The translations under genes and the position numbers were made by a program. A stretch of DNA of 50,801 nt. Origin: Sphingobacteriaceae bacterium. GTDB taxonomy: Bacteria; Bacteroidota; Bacteroidia; Sphingobacteriales; Sphingobacteriaceae. This document shows positions 16,156-23,757 of this stretch, piece after piece. Position 1 is the stretch's first letter, and each line of letters begins with the position of its first letter. The notes beneath the pieces were generated by a model. That model was not told where the DNA came from, ran no database searches, and saw only the letters and a list, made by a program, of their open reading frames with translations. The stretch spans positions 1 through 50,801 of the forward strand of contig CANHCS010000007.1 of the NCBI GenBank assembly GCA_947459195.1, in the 5' to 3' direction.

Positions 16156-16740
16156 ATGAGGATTTTCTCACTGCTTTTTTCATTTTTTATTTCGGGCTTT
16201 CTGCTCTCCTGCGGCGGCAATTATACCCCCAAACCGCGAGCTTACTTTCGGATTGAGTTCCCGGAAAAAAAATACCAAACTTACCAAGCCGAGTGCCCCT
16301 ATCGTTTTGATTATCCAACTTATGCCAAAATCCATCCGGCTGAGGATAAAAACGCGAAACCCTGTTGGATGAACCTCGACTATGAGGAATTCAACGCTCG
16401 CTTGTACTTGAGTTATTACCCGATTAGGGAAAGTAAACAGCTGGATCAGTTAATGGAAGATGCCAGGAGTTTAGCCTTTAAACATTCGGTTAAAGCAACC
16501 GCCATTGACGAAGCCATCATCCATTATCCGGACAGAAAAGTGTACGGCATTTATTATACCATTGAAGGGAATACGGCTTCTTCTGTTCAATTTTTCCTCA
16601 CAGATAGCAGCAAAAACTATTTACGCGGGGCCTTGTATTTTAATGAATCACCACAAATGGATTCCATTCAACCGGTACTGCAATTCATTAAAAAAGATTT
16701 AGATGTGATGATCAAATCTTTTGAGTGGAAGAGTAATTAA
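16156..16740 (+). CDS. gldD: Gliding motility lipoprotein GldD
   Basis: This 194-residue outer-membrane-type lipoprotein has a signal peptide with a lipobox ending at Cys19 (FLLSCGG). It is followed by the GldD-characteristic YTPKPRAYFRIEFPEKKYQ and CPYRFDYPTYAKI. In Flavobacterium johnsoniae GldD is required for gliding and is linked to type IX secretion, and it is retained in many non-gliding Bacteroidota. Its presence supports a functioning T9SS, consistent with the T9SS-type sorting domain encoded at 7260-8255. It starts three bases after the aroE stop, so it is the last gene of that transcript. Confidence 0.9.
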   Translation: MRIFSLLFSFFISGFLLSCGGNYTPKPRAYFRIEFPEKKYQTYQAECPYRFDYPTYAKIHPAEDKNAKPCWMNLDYEEFNARLYLSYYPIRESKQLDQLMEDARSLAFKHSVKATAIDEAIIHYPDRKVYGIYYTIEGNTASSVQFFLTDSSKNYLRGALYFNESPQMDSIQPVLQFIKKDLDVMIKSFEWKSN

Positions 16741-16768
16741 AAAAGCCTTAGGTAAAATACCCAAGGCT
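16739..16768 (-). terminator. Terminator of the DUF6249-like membrane protein gene
   Basis: An 11-base stem with one mismatch or wobble (16744-16754 with 16758-16768) has a three-base loop. On the minus strand it is followed by six T residues. It may also slow transcription from gldD. Confidence 0.8.
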
Positions 16769-16791
16769 GTATAAGTTGTGTTAGTTAAGTT

Positions 16792-17142
16792 TTACTTATT
16801 CAATGTTTCTTTCTTCTCAATGAGATAAGAAACGAACAAACCTAACCCCCCAAAAATACCGATGAGTGCGAAATAAACAGGAACATTAGCACCATGATTC
16901 CCTTTTGCGTTATCGGCAAAAACAGTATAATCTAAATAATAGGCAAGAAACAAACCAATTCCTGCACCAATAAATAGCAAACCCCATTTGAGGTTGCGAT
17001 ATGGTGCGGATTGCGGACGGTTTAATTTTGGATCCATGCCTTGTTGGATCATGGCCATATTTTCTTTATTAGCTAAATAGCGCAATCCGAATACCATTGC
17101 GAAAGCGCCTAGGCTGATGAGGATGGGAATTAGGGTTTCCAT
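16792..17142 (-). CDS. Small membrane protein, DUF6249-like
   Basis: This 116-residue protein has three hydrophobic segments, at about 4-20, 53-72 and 89-109. Between the first two is a short cytoplasmic-type loop with ENMAMIQQGMDPKLNRP, a pattern seen in DUF6249 proteins. Its function is unknown. It is divergent from the ECF sigma factor gene (141 bases between start codons). In many Bacteroidota a protein of this type lies next to such a sigma factor, so a functional link is possible but not shown here. Confidence 0.72.
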   Translation of the reverse strand: METLIPILISLGAFAMVFGLRYLANKENMAMIQQGMDPKLNRPQSAPYRNLKWGLLFIGAGIGLFLAYYLDYTVFADNAKGNHGANVPVYFALIGIFGGLGLFVSYLIEKKETLNK

Positions 17143-17283
17143 TTCTGATTTTATTTTAGTTTTAAATAATCAATTTGTAAACTATGACCACTTGAACTAG
17201 ATCGAGGTTACAGATAGAAAGATAATTCGTAATTTATTAAAAATAGTGTAACCTAATCGCAGTGAAACGTGTCAGATAGTTAG

Positions 17284-17865
17284 ATGCAAACCAAAGCACC
17301 TGAATCTGTATTAATTGCCGAAGCTCTAGGTGGAAATCACGGTGCTTTTGCCGAACTGATTAAATTACATCAGCGCTATGTGTTTACATTGGCTCTGAAA
17401 ATGGTTAAAAACCGTGAAGATGCCGAAGAGGTGGCGCAAGATTGTTTTGTGAAAGCTTATCGGTCGCTGAGCAGTTTTCAGCAACAATCTAAATTCAGCA
17501 CATGGCTCTACCGGATTGTATTCAATACATCCATGACCTTTTTACGAAAGAATCGCTTGCCTACCAATTCTATAGACGATGAGGCAAGCCAACTTCAGTT
17601 GGAAAGCTATAGTTCAAATAATACAGGAGAACGCGTAGAAAAACAATCTAAATACCAGTATTTACAGCACGCTATAGCACAATTGCTCCCTGATGATGCT
17701 GCCATTATTACGCTTTTTTATCAAGGTGAGCAGTCGTTGGAAGAAATAGGGCAATCCTTACAAATGAATCCAGATACAGTGAAGGTGAAGTTGCATCGGG
17801 CCAGGCAACGATTAAAAGTACAACTTGAGAACTTGTTAAATGATGAAGTAAAAGAATTGATATGA
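17284..17865 (+). CDS. ECF-type RNA polymerase sigma factor
   Basis: This 193-residue sigma factor contains region 2 (about 20-90; HQRYVFTLALKMVKNREDAEEVAQDCFVKAY and FSTWLYRIVFNTS) and region 4 (about 125-185; LLPDDAAIITLFYQGEQSLEEIGQSLQMNPDTVKVKLHRARQRL with its helix-turn-helix). Region 3 is absent, as in the ECF class. The stop overlaps the start of the next gene by four bases, the usual layout for a sigma factor and its anti-sigma partner. It is not next to any SusC/SusD pair and no FecR follows, so it is not a Fec-type regulator of the transport loci here. Confidence 0.92.
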   Translation: MQTKAPESVLIAEALGGNHGAFAELIKLHQRYVFTLALKMVKNREDAEEVAQDCFVKAYRSLSSFQQQSKFSTWLYRIVFNTSMTFLRKNRLPTNSIDDEASQLQLESYSSNNTGERVEKQSKYQYLQHAIAQLLPDDAAIITLFYQGEQSLEEIGQSLQMNPDTVKVKLHRARQRLKVQLENLLNDEVKELI

Positions 17866-18332
17866 AAAGCATTGAAGAAAAAATTTGGGATTTGGTTTCA
17901 GGACTTGCATCTCCAAAAGAACAAGAAGAGTTGGTAGCACTCATAAAAACCCAATCTGCATACAGGAAGGTTTATGATGAAATCAAACGCCTGCATTCTG
18001 ACCTATCGTCAGTGGCGCTCGAAGAACCCTCTATGGCTTTTGAACGAAACGTGATGCGTGAAATTGAAACCTTACCAATTCCTGGGCGCTTCCCCATGGT
18101 TGATCAACGAATTATCCGCGGCATAGCCGGATTTTTCATTGTCGCTATACTTTCACTTTTAGTGGCACTGTTCATCCAGCTGGACTGGACTTCATCCGCT
18201 GTCAGCTTCGAAATGCCCGAGTTGAATTGGGATACCCGACTAAATAAACCACTTCTATATGCTTTCTTATTTGCAGATGCAATACTAGGTCTCCTATTTT
18301 TAGACAAACTGATTCGAAACCGCTTATCCTAA
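17862..18332 (+). CDS. Putative membrane anti-sigma factor
   Basis: This 156-residue protein has a soluble N-terminal helical region (about 1-80) and two membrane segments (about 86-107 and 128-145). The gene overlaps the ECF sigma gene by four bases, which makes an anti-sigma role the best inference. The N-terminus (EEKIWDLVSGLASPKEQEELVALI) is of the right size for an anti-sigma domain, but there is no HxxxCxxC zinc motif. It ends shortly after the second membrane segment, with no periplasmic sensor domain. A transcription terminator follows at 18425. Confidence 0.7.
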   Translation: MKSIEEKIWDLVSGLASPKEQEELVALIKTQSAYRKVYDEIKRLHSDLSSVALEEPSMAFERNVMREIETLPIPGRFPMVDQRIIRGIAGFFIVAILSLLVALFIQLDWTSSAVSFEMPELNWDTRLNKPLLYAFLFADAILGLLFLDKLIRNRLS

Positions 18333-18424
18333 TAAGTTTTCAAAATTTTTTAAACCTTTTTCCATCCCATGGGTTTATATCTATGAACATGTAAAACGGT
18401 TCAATTGTGATAAGGTTTAGGTTG

Positions 18425-18453
18425 AAAGTCCCGCTGTACAGCGGGACTTTTTT
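18425..18453. terminator. Bidirectional terminator, perfect 26-base palindrome
   Basis: The arms AAAGTCCCGCTGT and ACAGCGGGACTTT (18425-18450) are perfectly complementary and are followed by T residues. It separates the converging anti-sigma and S9 peptidase genes and runs into the last codon of the latter. Confidence 0.88.
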
Positions 18454-20839
18454 ATGGTTTCAATTCTTTTCCAGAGGGTTTTAAATGGGTTTCAAACAGT
18501 CGGAAAATACGTTTGTACTCATCTGTCCAGCTGGAAGGTTCGGTAAATCCATGATCTTCCACCGGATAAACAGCCAATTCCCAATCATCTTTACCCAATT
18601 CAATTAAACGTTGCGTCAGCTCCACAATGTCCTGGAAATGCACATTCTCATCAACCATACCATGGCACATCAATAATTTGCCTTGGAGGCCTTCGGCAAA
18701 ATAGAGCGGCGAACTTCTCCGATAAGCGATCTCATCATTAGCTGGTTCATTTAAAATATTAGAAGTGTAGCCATGGTTATAGTTAGACCAATCGGTTACC
18801 GAACGGAGTGCTGCACCGGCAGCGAAAACTTCGGGCGTGGTAAACATGCCCATCAGGGTAATGAAACCGCCATAGGAACCACCGTAAACACCTACATGCT
18901 TTGGGTTAACTCCGTATTTTTCTACTAAGAGTTTTACCCCATCTACCTGATCAGTTAAATCTTTACCTCCCATGTGGCGATAAATCCCAGTGCGATGATT
19001 GCGACCGTAGCCGGAACTGGCCGTATAATCAATATCTAAGACCGTATAACCTGCATCGGCCAGTAAATTATGGAACATGTATTCGCGGAAATAGGTGCTC
19101 CAACCATAATGTACATTTTGCAGATAACCGGCACCATGCACAAACACAACGGCCGGTCGGTCTGGATGAGGTTTGGCTGGTTGATACAATCGGGCGTAAA
19201 CCGGATCACCATAGCGGTTGGCATAATTAATAACTTCTGGTGCTCTCCAAGCGTAAGAATTAAACTCCGCTGAGGTAGATTGCGTAATTTTTGCTGCCTT
19301 GGCCGCGGGTTTATTTTCCTGAATGTAAAGTTCCCAAGGTTGATTACTGTATGAATGGCGAATGGCCAGCCATTTTTCATCTGGAGACATGCTGATCTCA
19401 TTTAAGCCCTTCATGCCGGTTAATGATACCGGCTGACCGCCGCCCACCGGAATTCGATAAAAGTGAGTGATACCGGGATGTTCTTTGTTGGCAGTGAAAT
19501 AAAATGATTTTTTATCATTCGATAAACGCAGGCTTTGCACTTCCCATTTGCCCGAAGTGAGCTGCTTTTTTTGACCGCTGTTTACATTTACCGAATACAA
19601 ATGCGAATAGCCCGAAGCTTCACTCTGGAAATAAAAAGTTTGCAAATCTATCCAGCCAGTATTTCCACCTCCAAAAGCGGCGCCAATGCCGGGTCCGGCA
19701 ATCCATGCTTCGTCACGCTGGCGGTCTAATAAACTGAGTTGTCCATTTTCAGGATTCAGTTTCATGATCCAGCGGTCTTTATTGTCGGCAGAGTAAATAC
19801 TCACCACCGCCTGGCTGCCATCTTCATTCCAAAACGGACCATTGATGGTCACTTTACGGTCTTCGTTTTTCTTGCTGCGTTCCTCCAATTGCTTGGGGTA
19901 ATCTTTTACATAATCTGGCAGGTCTTTAATGCCAGGTATTTCTTTGGTGGATATGGGATAAATGCTGTCCCGCTTCAGTTCGTAAATGTAAGACTGCGAG
20001 GTAGGCAGGGCATTGCCTACCTTGGTGCGGCTGGCAATATCTTCGGTATAACCCGATGCCGTGATGTAATTGGGCACCACCGTATTTTGATTACCCTCTG
20101 CGCTGCGGATAACGCGGAAAGTGAGGTATTGTTCATTGGGGCTTAAACGAAGGTTGTTCACCTGACTGCGCTCATCGAGCAAAAACTCTTTGGGGCGCTT
20201 TGCTTCGTTCAATTTCCTTTCGGCCGCATCGGCTTTTTGCTGTGCGGTTTCTTTGCGAATAAATTCGAACGATTGAAGCTGGTCTGATTTTAACCACTGA
20301 TCTTGTTTGCTGAGCACCGGCTCAGGTCTTTTTCTATTTCTCGAAAAGTTGCTCAGCTGCATCAGTTTCCCATCAGACAAGGACAGACTGTATAAATTTT
20401 CTGCCCGCTGAAAAATCACTTTACGTTCATCGGCACTAAACATCGCAGCGCTTTCCCGCTCCAGGGTGTTTACCAAAACCTGTTCTTTGCCACTGGCCAT
20501 GTCTAATAAAAATAAATCGCCATTGCGCTCAAATAAGGCTTTCGTACGGCTTTTATTGAAGGTTAAATTTGCCCTGTTGAGTAGCTGCTGCTCCTTAATT
20601 TCCACCAATTGGGCTTTATTTTGCGAAGGGGCAACCGAAAAGAGCTGATCTTTTTCTTTCGACTCCGGATTCCAGGTGAAATATACCTGACGGCTGTCTG
20701 GGCTCCACTGCACATTAGCCGGCGACACACCCATCCATTTCGGGTCACGCATAATTTTTTCGACACTGAGTGGCGCTAGTTGCTGCGCCTGCAGGCTGAG
20801 GCCTGAAAGAAAGATGATTAGGAAAGCGATTTTTTTCAT
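18452..20839 (-). CDS. S9 family (dipeptidyl peptidase IV-like) serine peptidase
   Basis: This 795-residue secreted prolyl-oligopeptidase-family enzyme has a signal peptide (MKKIAFLIIFLSGLSLQAQ). A large beta-propeller region (about 30-530) contains repeated WSPDSRQVYF and LSPNEQYLTFRV-type blades. The C-terminal alpha/beta hydrolase domain carries the catalytic triad: Ser655 in GGSYGGF, Asp730 in MVDENVHF and His763 in EDHGF. The predicted place of action is the periplasm. Such enzymes cleave dipeptides after Pro or Ala. The gene stands alone. A TTGCTTTG sequence at about 20856-20863 (minus strand) is a one-mismatch -7 element. Confidence 0.92.
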   Translation of the reverse strand: MKKIAFLIIFLSGLSLQAQQLAPLSVEKIMRDPKWMGVSPANVQWSPDSRQVYFTWNPESKEKDQLFSVAPSQNKAQLVEIKEQQLLNRANLTFNKSRTKALFERNGDLFLLDMASGKEQVLVNTLERESAAMFSADERKVIFQRAENLYSLSLSDGKLMQLSNFSRNRKRPEPVLSKQDQWLKSDQLQSFEFIRKETAQQKADAAERKLNEAKRPKEFLLDERSQVNNLRLSPNEQYLTFRVIRSAEGNQNTVVPNYITASGYTEDIASRTKVGNALPTSQSYIYELKRDSIYPISTKEIPGIKDLPDYVKDYPKQLEERSKKNEDRKVTINGPFWNEDGSQAVVSIYSADNKDRWIMKLNPENGQLSLLDRQRDEAWIAGPGIGAAFGGGNTGWIDLQTFYFQSEASGYSHLYSVNVNSGQKKQLTSGKWEVQSLRLSNDKKSFYFTANKEHPGITHFYRIPVGGGQPVSLTGMKGLNEISMSPDEKWLAIRHSYSNQPWELYIQENKPAAKAAKITQSTSAEFNSYAWRAPEVINYANRYGDPVYARLYQPAKPHPDRPAVVFVHGAGYLQNVHYGWSTYFREYMFHNLLADAGYTVLDIDYTASSGYGRNHRTGIYRHMGGKDLTDQVDGVKLLVEKYGVNPKHVGVYGGSYGGFITLMGMFTTPEVFAAGAALRSVTDWSNYNHGYTSNILNEPANDEIAYRRSSPLYFAEGLQGKLLMCHGMVDENVHFQDIVELTQRLIELGKDDWELAVYPVEDHGFTEPSSWTDEYKRIFRLFETHLKPSGKELKP

Positions 20840-20948
20840 TTGGATCTGCTAATGTCAAAGCAATTTAATAAGTATTGGAACAAGTAGCGAATGCTTGAAC
20901 TACAAATCGAATTCGTTATTGAAAATGTTACATCCCTGGCTAAAATTC

Positions 20949-20956
20949 TATCTTTG
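20949..20956 (+). promoter_or_regulatory. -7 promoter element of gltX
   Basis: TATCTTTG is an exact TAnnTTTG match, and the gltX ATG follows after six bases. That leaves little or no 5' leader. The nearest upstream TTG is 27 bases away, longer than usual. Confidence 0.55.
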
Positions 20957-20962
20957 TAGGCT

Positions 20963-22486
20963 ATGCAACATCCAGCCAAAGTAAGAGTAAGATTTGCCCC
21001 AAGCCCCACCGGTGGTTTACATTTAGGTGGTGTGCGCACCGTTTTATTCAATTATTTGTTTGCCAAAAAACATGGCGGACAATTTATTTTAAGAATTGAA
21101 GATACCGACCAAACCCGCTATGTAGAGGGTGCGGAACAATACATCATCGATTGCCTGGAATGGTGTGGCTTAATAGCCGATGAAGGCCCTCATGTAGGCG
21201 GCCCTTTTTCACCCTATCGTCAGAGTGAACGAAAAGAGCGTTACCGCCCTTATGCTGAGCAGCTGGTACAAGCGGGCCATGCCTATTATGCCTTTGATAC
21301 TGCCGAAGAATTGGATAAATGCCGCAAGGAGATCCCTAATTTTCAATACGGACATACTTACAGAAACCAAATGCGCAATTCGCTTTCACTGAGCGAAACG
21401 GAAGTGCAGCAATTGATTGCGAATGGCGAGCCTTACGTAATCAGAATCAAGATGCCACAAGATGAAACGGTCACTTTTACAGACATGATACGCGGAGAGG
21501 TGAGTTTTGATACCAATTTGGTGGATGACAAGGTGCTGTTGAAAGCCGATGGGATGCCAACTTATCATTTAGCCGTGGTGGTGGATGATTACCTGATGGA
21601 TATCAGCCATGCATTTCGTGGGGAGGAATGGTTACCCTCGGCTCCGGTTCATTTGTTGTTATGGAAATATTTAGGTTGGGAGGCAGCCATGCCGCAATGG
21701 GCACATTTACCCCTCATTCTTAAACCAGACGGGCATGGCAAATTGAGCAAACGGGATGGCGACCGACTGGGTTTCCCGGTGTTTGCCATGAACTGGCTCG
21801 ATCAGAAAACAGGAGATTTTACCCCGGGCTTTCGCGAATTAGGCTTTTTGCCCGAAGCTTTCTTAAACCTGCTGGCCCTATTGGGCTGGAATAATGGCAC
21901 GGAGCAAGAAATATTTAGCTTAGCCGAACTCATCGATCAATTCTCAATGGAACGAGTGAGCCATGCGGGTGCCAAGTTTGACTTTGAAAAAGCAAAATGG
22001 TTCAATGCAGAGTGGATCAAAAAGGTAGCACCAGCAAGGCTGCAAGACTTGATCATTGGGCAAATGAAACAACAAGGCATTGAACTGGAAGATACTGTTT
22101 ATTTGAGCCGGGTGATTGATTTGGTAAAAGATCGCCTCGTACTGCTGAAAGATTTCTGGGAGCAGGCATCTTTCTTCTTTCAGGCGCCGGAGGGTTATGA
22201 CTTAGAGGCGGTAAAACCTAAATGGACCGTAGAAAAAGCAGCATTTTATGCAAGCATGATGCAAGGGTTTAAGGATTTATCCAGTTGGGAATCGCCTGAT
22301 TTAGAAGCCCGCTTCAAAGCCGCTGCCGAAACTGCAGGCATGAAAGTAGGAGAACTGATGTTACCCTTCCGGGTGATGTTGGTGGGCGGTAAATTCGGGC
22401 CGGCTGTTTTTGACATTGCTGCTTTAATTGGCAAGGATGAAACCATCAATAGAATAGAGAAAGCGCTCAAAGCCTTTCAATCATAA
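20963..22486 (+). CDS. gltX: Glutamyl-tRNA synthetase
   Basis: This 507-residue class I aminoacyl-tRNA synthetase charges tRNA-Glu. The HIGH-type motif appears as PSPTGGLHLGG near residue 12, and the KMSKS-type motif as KLSKRDG at about 266-272. The catalytic domain contains EDTDQTRYVEGAEQYI, the usual discriminator region. The C-terminal helical anticodon-binding domain is complete. The family length is about 470-510, so the gene is full length. The stop is two bases before the start of the amidase gene, so the two are cotranscribed, an unusual pairing of a synthetase with a wall enzyme. Confidence 0.95.
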   Translation: MQHPAKVRVRFAPSPTGGLHLGGVRTVLFNYLFAKKHGGQFILRIEDTDQTRYVEGAEQYIIDCLEWCGLIADEGPHVGGPFSPYRQSERKERYRPYAEQLVQAGHAYYAFDTAEELDKCRKEIPNFQYGHTYRNQMRNSLSLSETEVQQLIANGEPYVIRIKMPQDETVTFTDMIRGEVSFDTNLVDDKVLLKADGMPTYHLAVVVDDYLMDISHAFRGEEWLPSAPVHLLLWKYLGWEAAMPQWAHLPLILKPDGHGKLSKRDGDRLGFPVFAMNWLDQKTGDFTPGFRELGFLPEAFLNLLALLGWNNGTEQEIFSLAELIDQFSMERVSHAGAKFDFEKAKWFNAEWIKKVAPARLQDLIIGQMKQQGIELEDTVYLSRVIDLVKDRLVLLKDFWEQASFFFQAPEGYDLEAVKPKWTVEKAAFYASMMQGFKDLSSWESPDLEARFKAAAETAGMKVGELMLPFRVMLVGGKFGPAVFDIAALIGKDETINRIEKALKAFQS

Positions 22487-22488
22487 AC

Positions 22489-23307
22489 ATGCGTTACCTC
22501 TGCTATAGTTTGATCTTGATGCTGGGCTTTAGTGCCTGTGCAAGTCATCCTTATGCACTAAGCCAGCGGAGCTACCGAAAACAAGCCCGGGTATTTGCAC
22601 AAACACTCAGAAGCCAAACGGTTCAAAGTTTTACCGATTCTTCGGGCAGGGCTATTCCATCGGCATGGGTGGGAACAGTGAATTTTAACTTACGTAAACC
22701 CAATTATGTGATCATCCACCACACGGCACAGCAAAGTGTGGAGCAAACGCTCAAAACTTTCACTACCGAAAAATCGCAGGTAAGTGCGCATTACCTGGTA
22801 GGGAAAGATGGAAAGATCTACCAGCTATTGAACGACTACCTGAGGGCCTGGCACGGCGGGGTATCCAAATGGGGCAACATTACAGACATCAATTCGGTGT
22901 CTATTGGTATAGAAATAGATAATAATGGCCTCGATCCATTTACTGAGGAGCAGATAGCAGGCTTGTTGGCCTTATTGGGGCAATTGAAAATGACTTACAA
23001 CATTCCTGCCGCCAATTTTATTGCCCATGCTGATATTGCACCTTCCCGCAAAGTGGATCCGCAGGTATTGTTTCCCTGGAGAAAACTGGCTGAGCGTGGT
23101 TTTGGACTCATGCCCGATACTTTAATTGTGGAAAGCGCTCCTGCCGATTTTAATCCTATCCAAGCCCTGCGGGTGATTGGCTACGATACCAAAGACCTTC
23201 CGGCTGCCATCAGGGCATTTAAACGTCATTTTCTGGGTAAAGAAGAAAATGCGGACTGGACTGCCGAGGCCATCGATGCTTTGTACAATCTATACTGCAA
23301 GTATTAG
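22489..23307 (+). CDS. AmiD-like N-acetylmuramoyl-L-alanine amidase lipoprotein
   Basis: This 272-residue lipoprotein (lipobox ending at Cys17, GFSAC) has an Amidase_2 zinc domain that cuts the bond between muramic acid and the stem peptide. Zinc ligands are visible at His77 or His78 in VIIHHTAQQS, His180 in FIAHADIAPSRKVDP, and Asp190. YLVGKDGKIYQLL and HGGVSKWGNITDINSVSIGIEI are typical of AmiD. The C-terminal 70 residues form a helical segment like a peptidoglycan-binding domain (QALRVIGYDTKDLPAAIRAFKRHFLG). The lipid anchor suggests the outer membrane, facing the periplasm, where it would process wall fragments. Confidence 0.88.
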   Translation: MRYLCYSLILMLGFSACASHPYALSQRSYRKQARVFAQTLRSQTVQSFTDSSGRAIPSAWVGTVNFNLRKPNYVIIHHTAQQSVEQTLKTFTTEKSQVSAHYLVGKDGKIYQLLNDYLRAWHGGVSKWGNITDINSVSIGIEIDNNGLDPFTEEQIAGLLALLGQLKMTYNIPAANFIAHADIAPSRKVDPQVLFPWRKLAERGFGLMPDTLIVESAPADFNPIQALRVIGYDTKDLPAAIRAFKRHFLGKEENADWTAEAIDALYNLYCKY

Positions 23308-23348
23308 TACCGAACAGGCTATCTTCTGAACCTACCATTTCAAAAACC

Positions 23349-23379
23349 AAACTGACCTATACAATTGTAGTTCAGTTTT
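23349..23379 (+). terminator. Possible terminator after the amidase gene
   Basis: AAACTGA (23349-23355) pairs with TCAGTTT (23372-23378), and an inner palindrome TACAATTGTA (23360-23369) extends the structure. The T tract is short (TTTTG), so termination would be weak. Confidence 0.4.
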
Positions 23380-23708
23380 GTACTGATTTCGACCTTTTGC
23401 TTTCGATGATCGTACTTAGATTGTTAAATCATGTTCTTTAAGTGCTAAGTAGCGTTCTGTTGGTGCGAATGCGCCAATTTACTATTTCATATAGCAAACT
23501 ACACCTGCTATAGTGCCAACTTCTCCTTCTCTATTTCGAACTATGCTTGCTATGTATCGCTTTAGTCATGTCATGGTGCGCATTCAATTGGTGAATGTGC
23601 GTCTTCGGTATTTTAAGTAGCGAACATTTTGTGCGAATATGCGAACATGGGCTGTTAAATAGCGTACCAATAATTGGGATTGTTTGGTAACAGGCTGGGT
23701 TGGGTAAT

Positions 23709-23739
23709 AAAAAAAGCCTCCCCGAAAAATCGGAGAGGC
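23709..23739 (-). terminator. Terminator of the M1 peptidase gene
   Basis: The 9-base arms 23716-23724 and 23731-23739 have one G-T pair and a six-base loop. On the minus strand they are followed by seven T residues. Confidence 0.87.
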
Positions 23740-23757
23740 TTTACTCGGGCCAGGGCC

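Larger units (their letters stand above)
23308..23757. other. Gene-free 450-base spacer with hairpins and short repeats
   Basis: No credible coding sequence is present. The stretch holds a candidate terminator hairpin at 23349-23378 and three further hairpins: 23462-23475, 23490-23512 (TATAGCA/TGCTATA) and 23578-23600 (GCGCATTCA/TGAATGTGC with one G-T pair). A split repeat, AAGTAGCG then GTGCGAAT with a 16-base offset, occurs at 23447 and again at 23615. The final part (23709-23739) is the terminator of the M1 peptidase gene. It could encode a structured RNA or be a decayed element; nothing here matches an RNA family I know. Confidence 0.5.

Noticed and set aside
17284-18332. ECF sigma/anti-sigma pair as regulator of the SusC/SusD loci
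   Set aside because: No FecR-type domain, no STN domain in the SusC proteins, and the pair is 10 kb away or more.
19739-20146. Long frame opposite the S9 peptidase gene
   Set aside because: It lies entirely within the peptidase coding sequence on the other strand and has no recognisable protein pattern.
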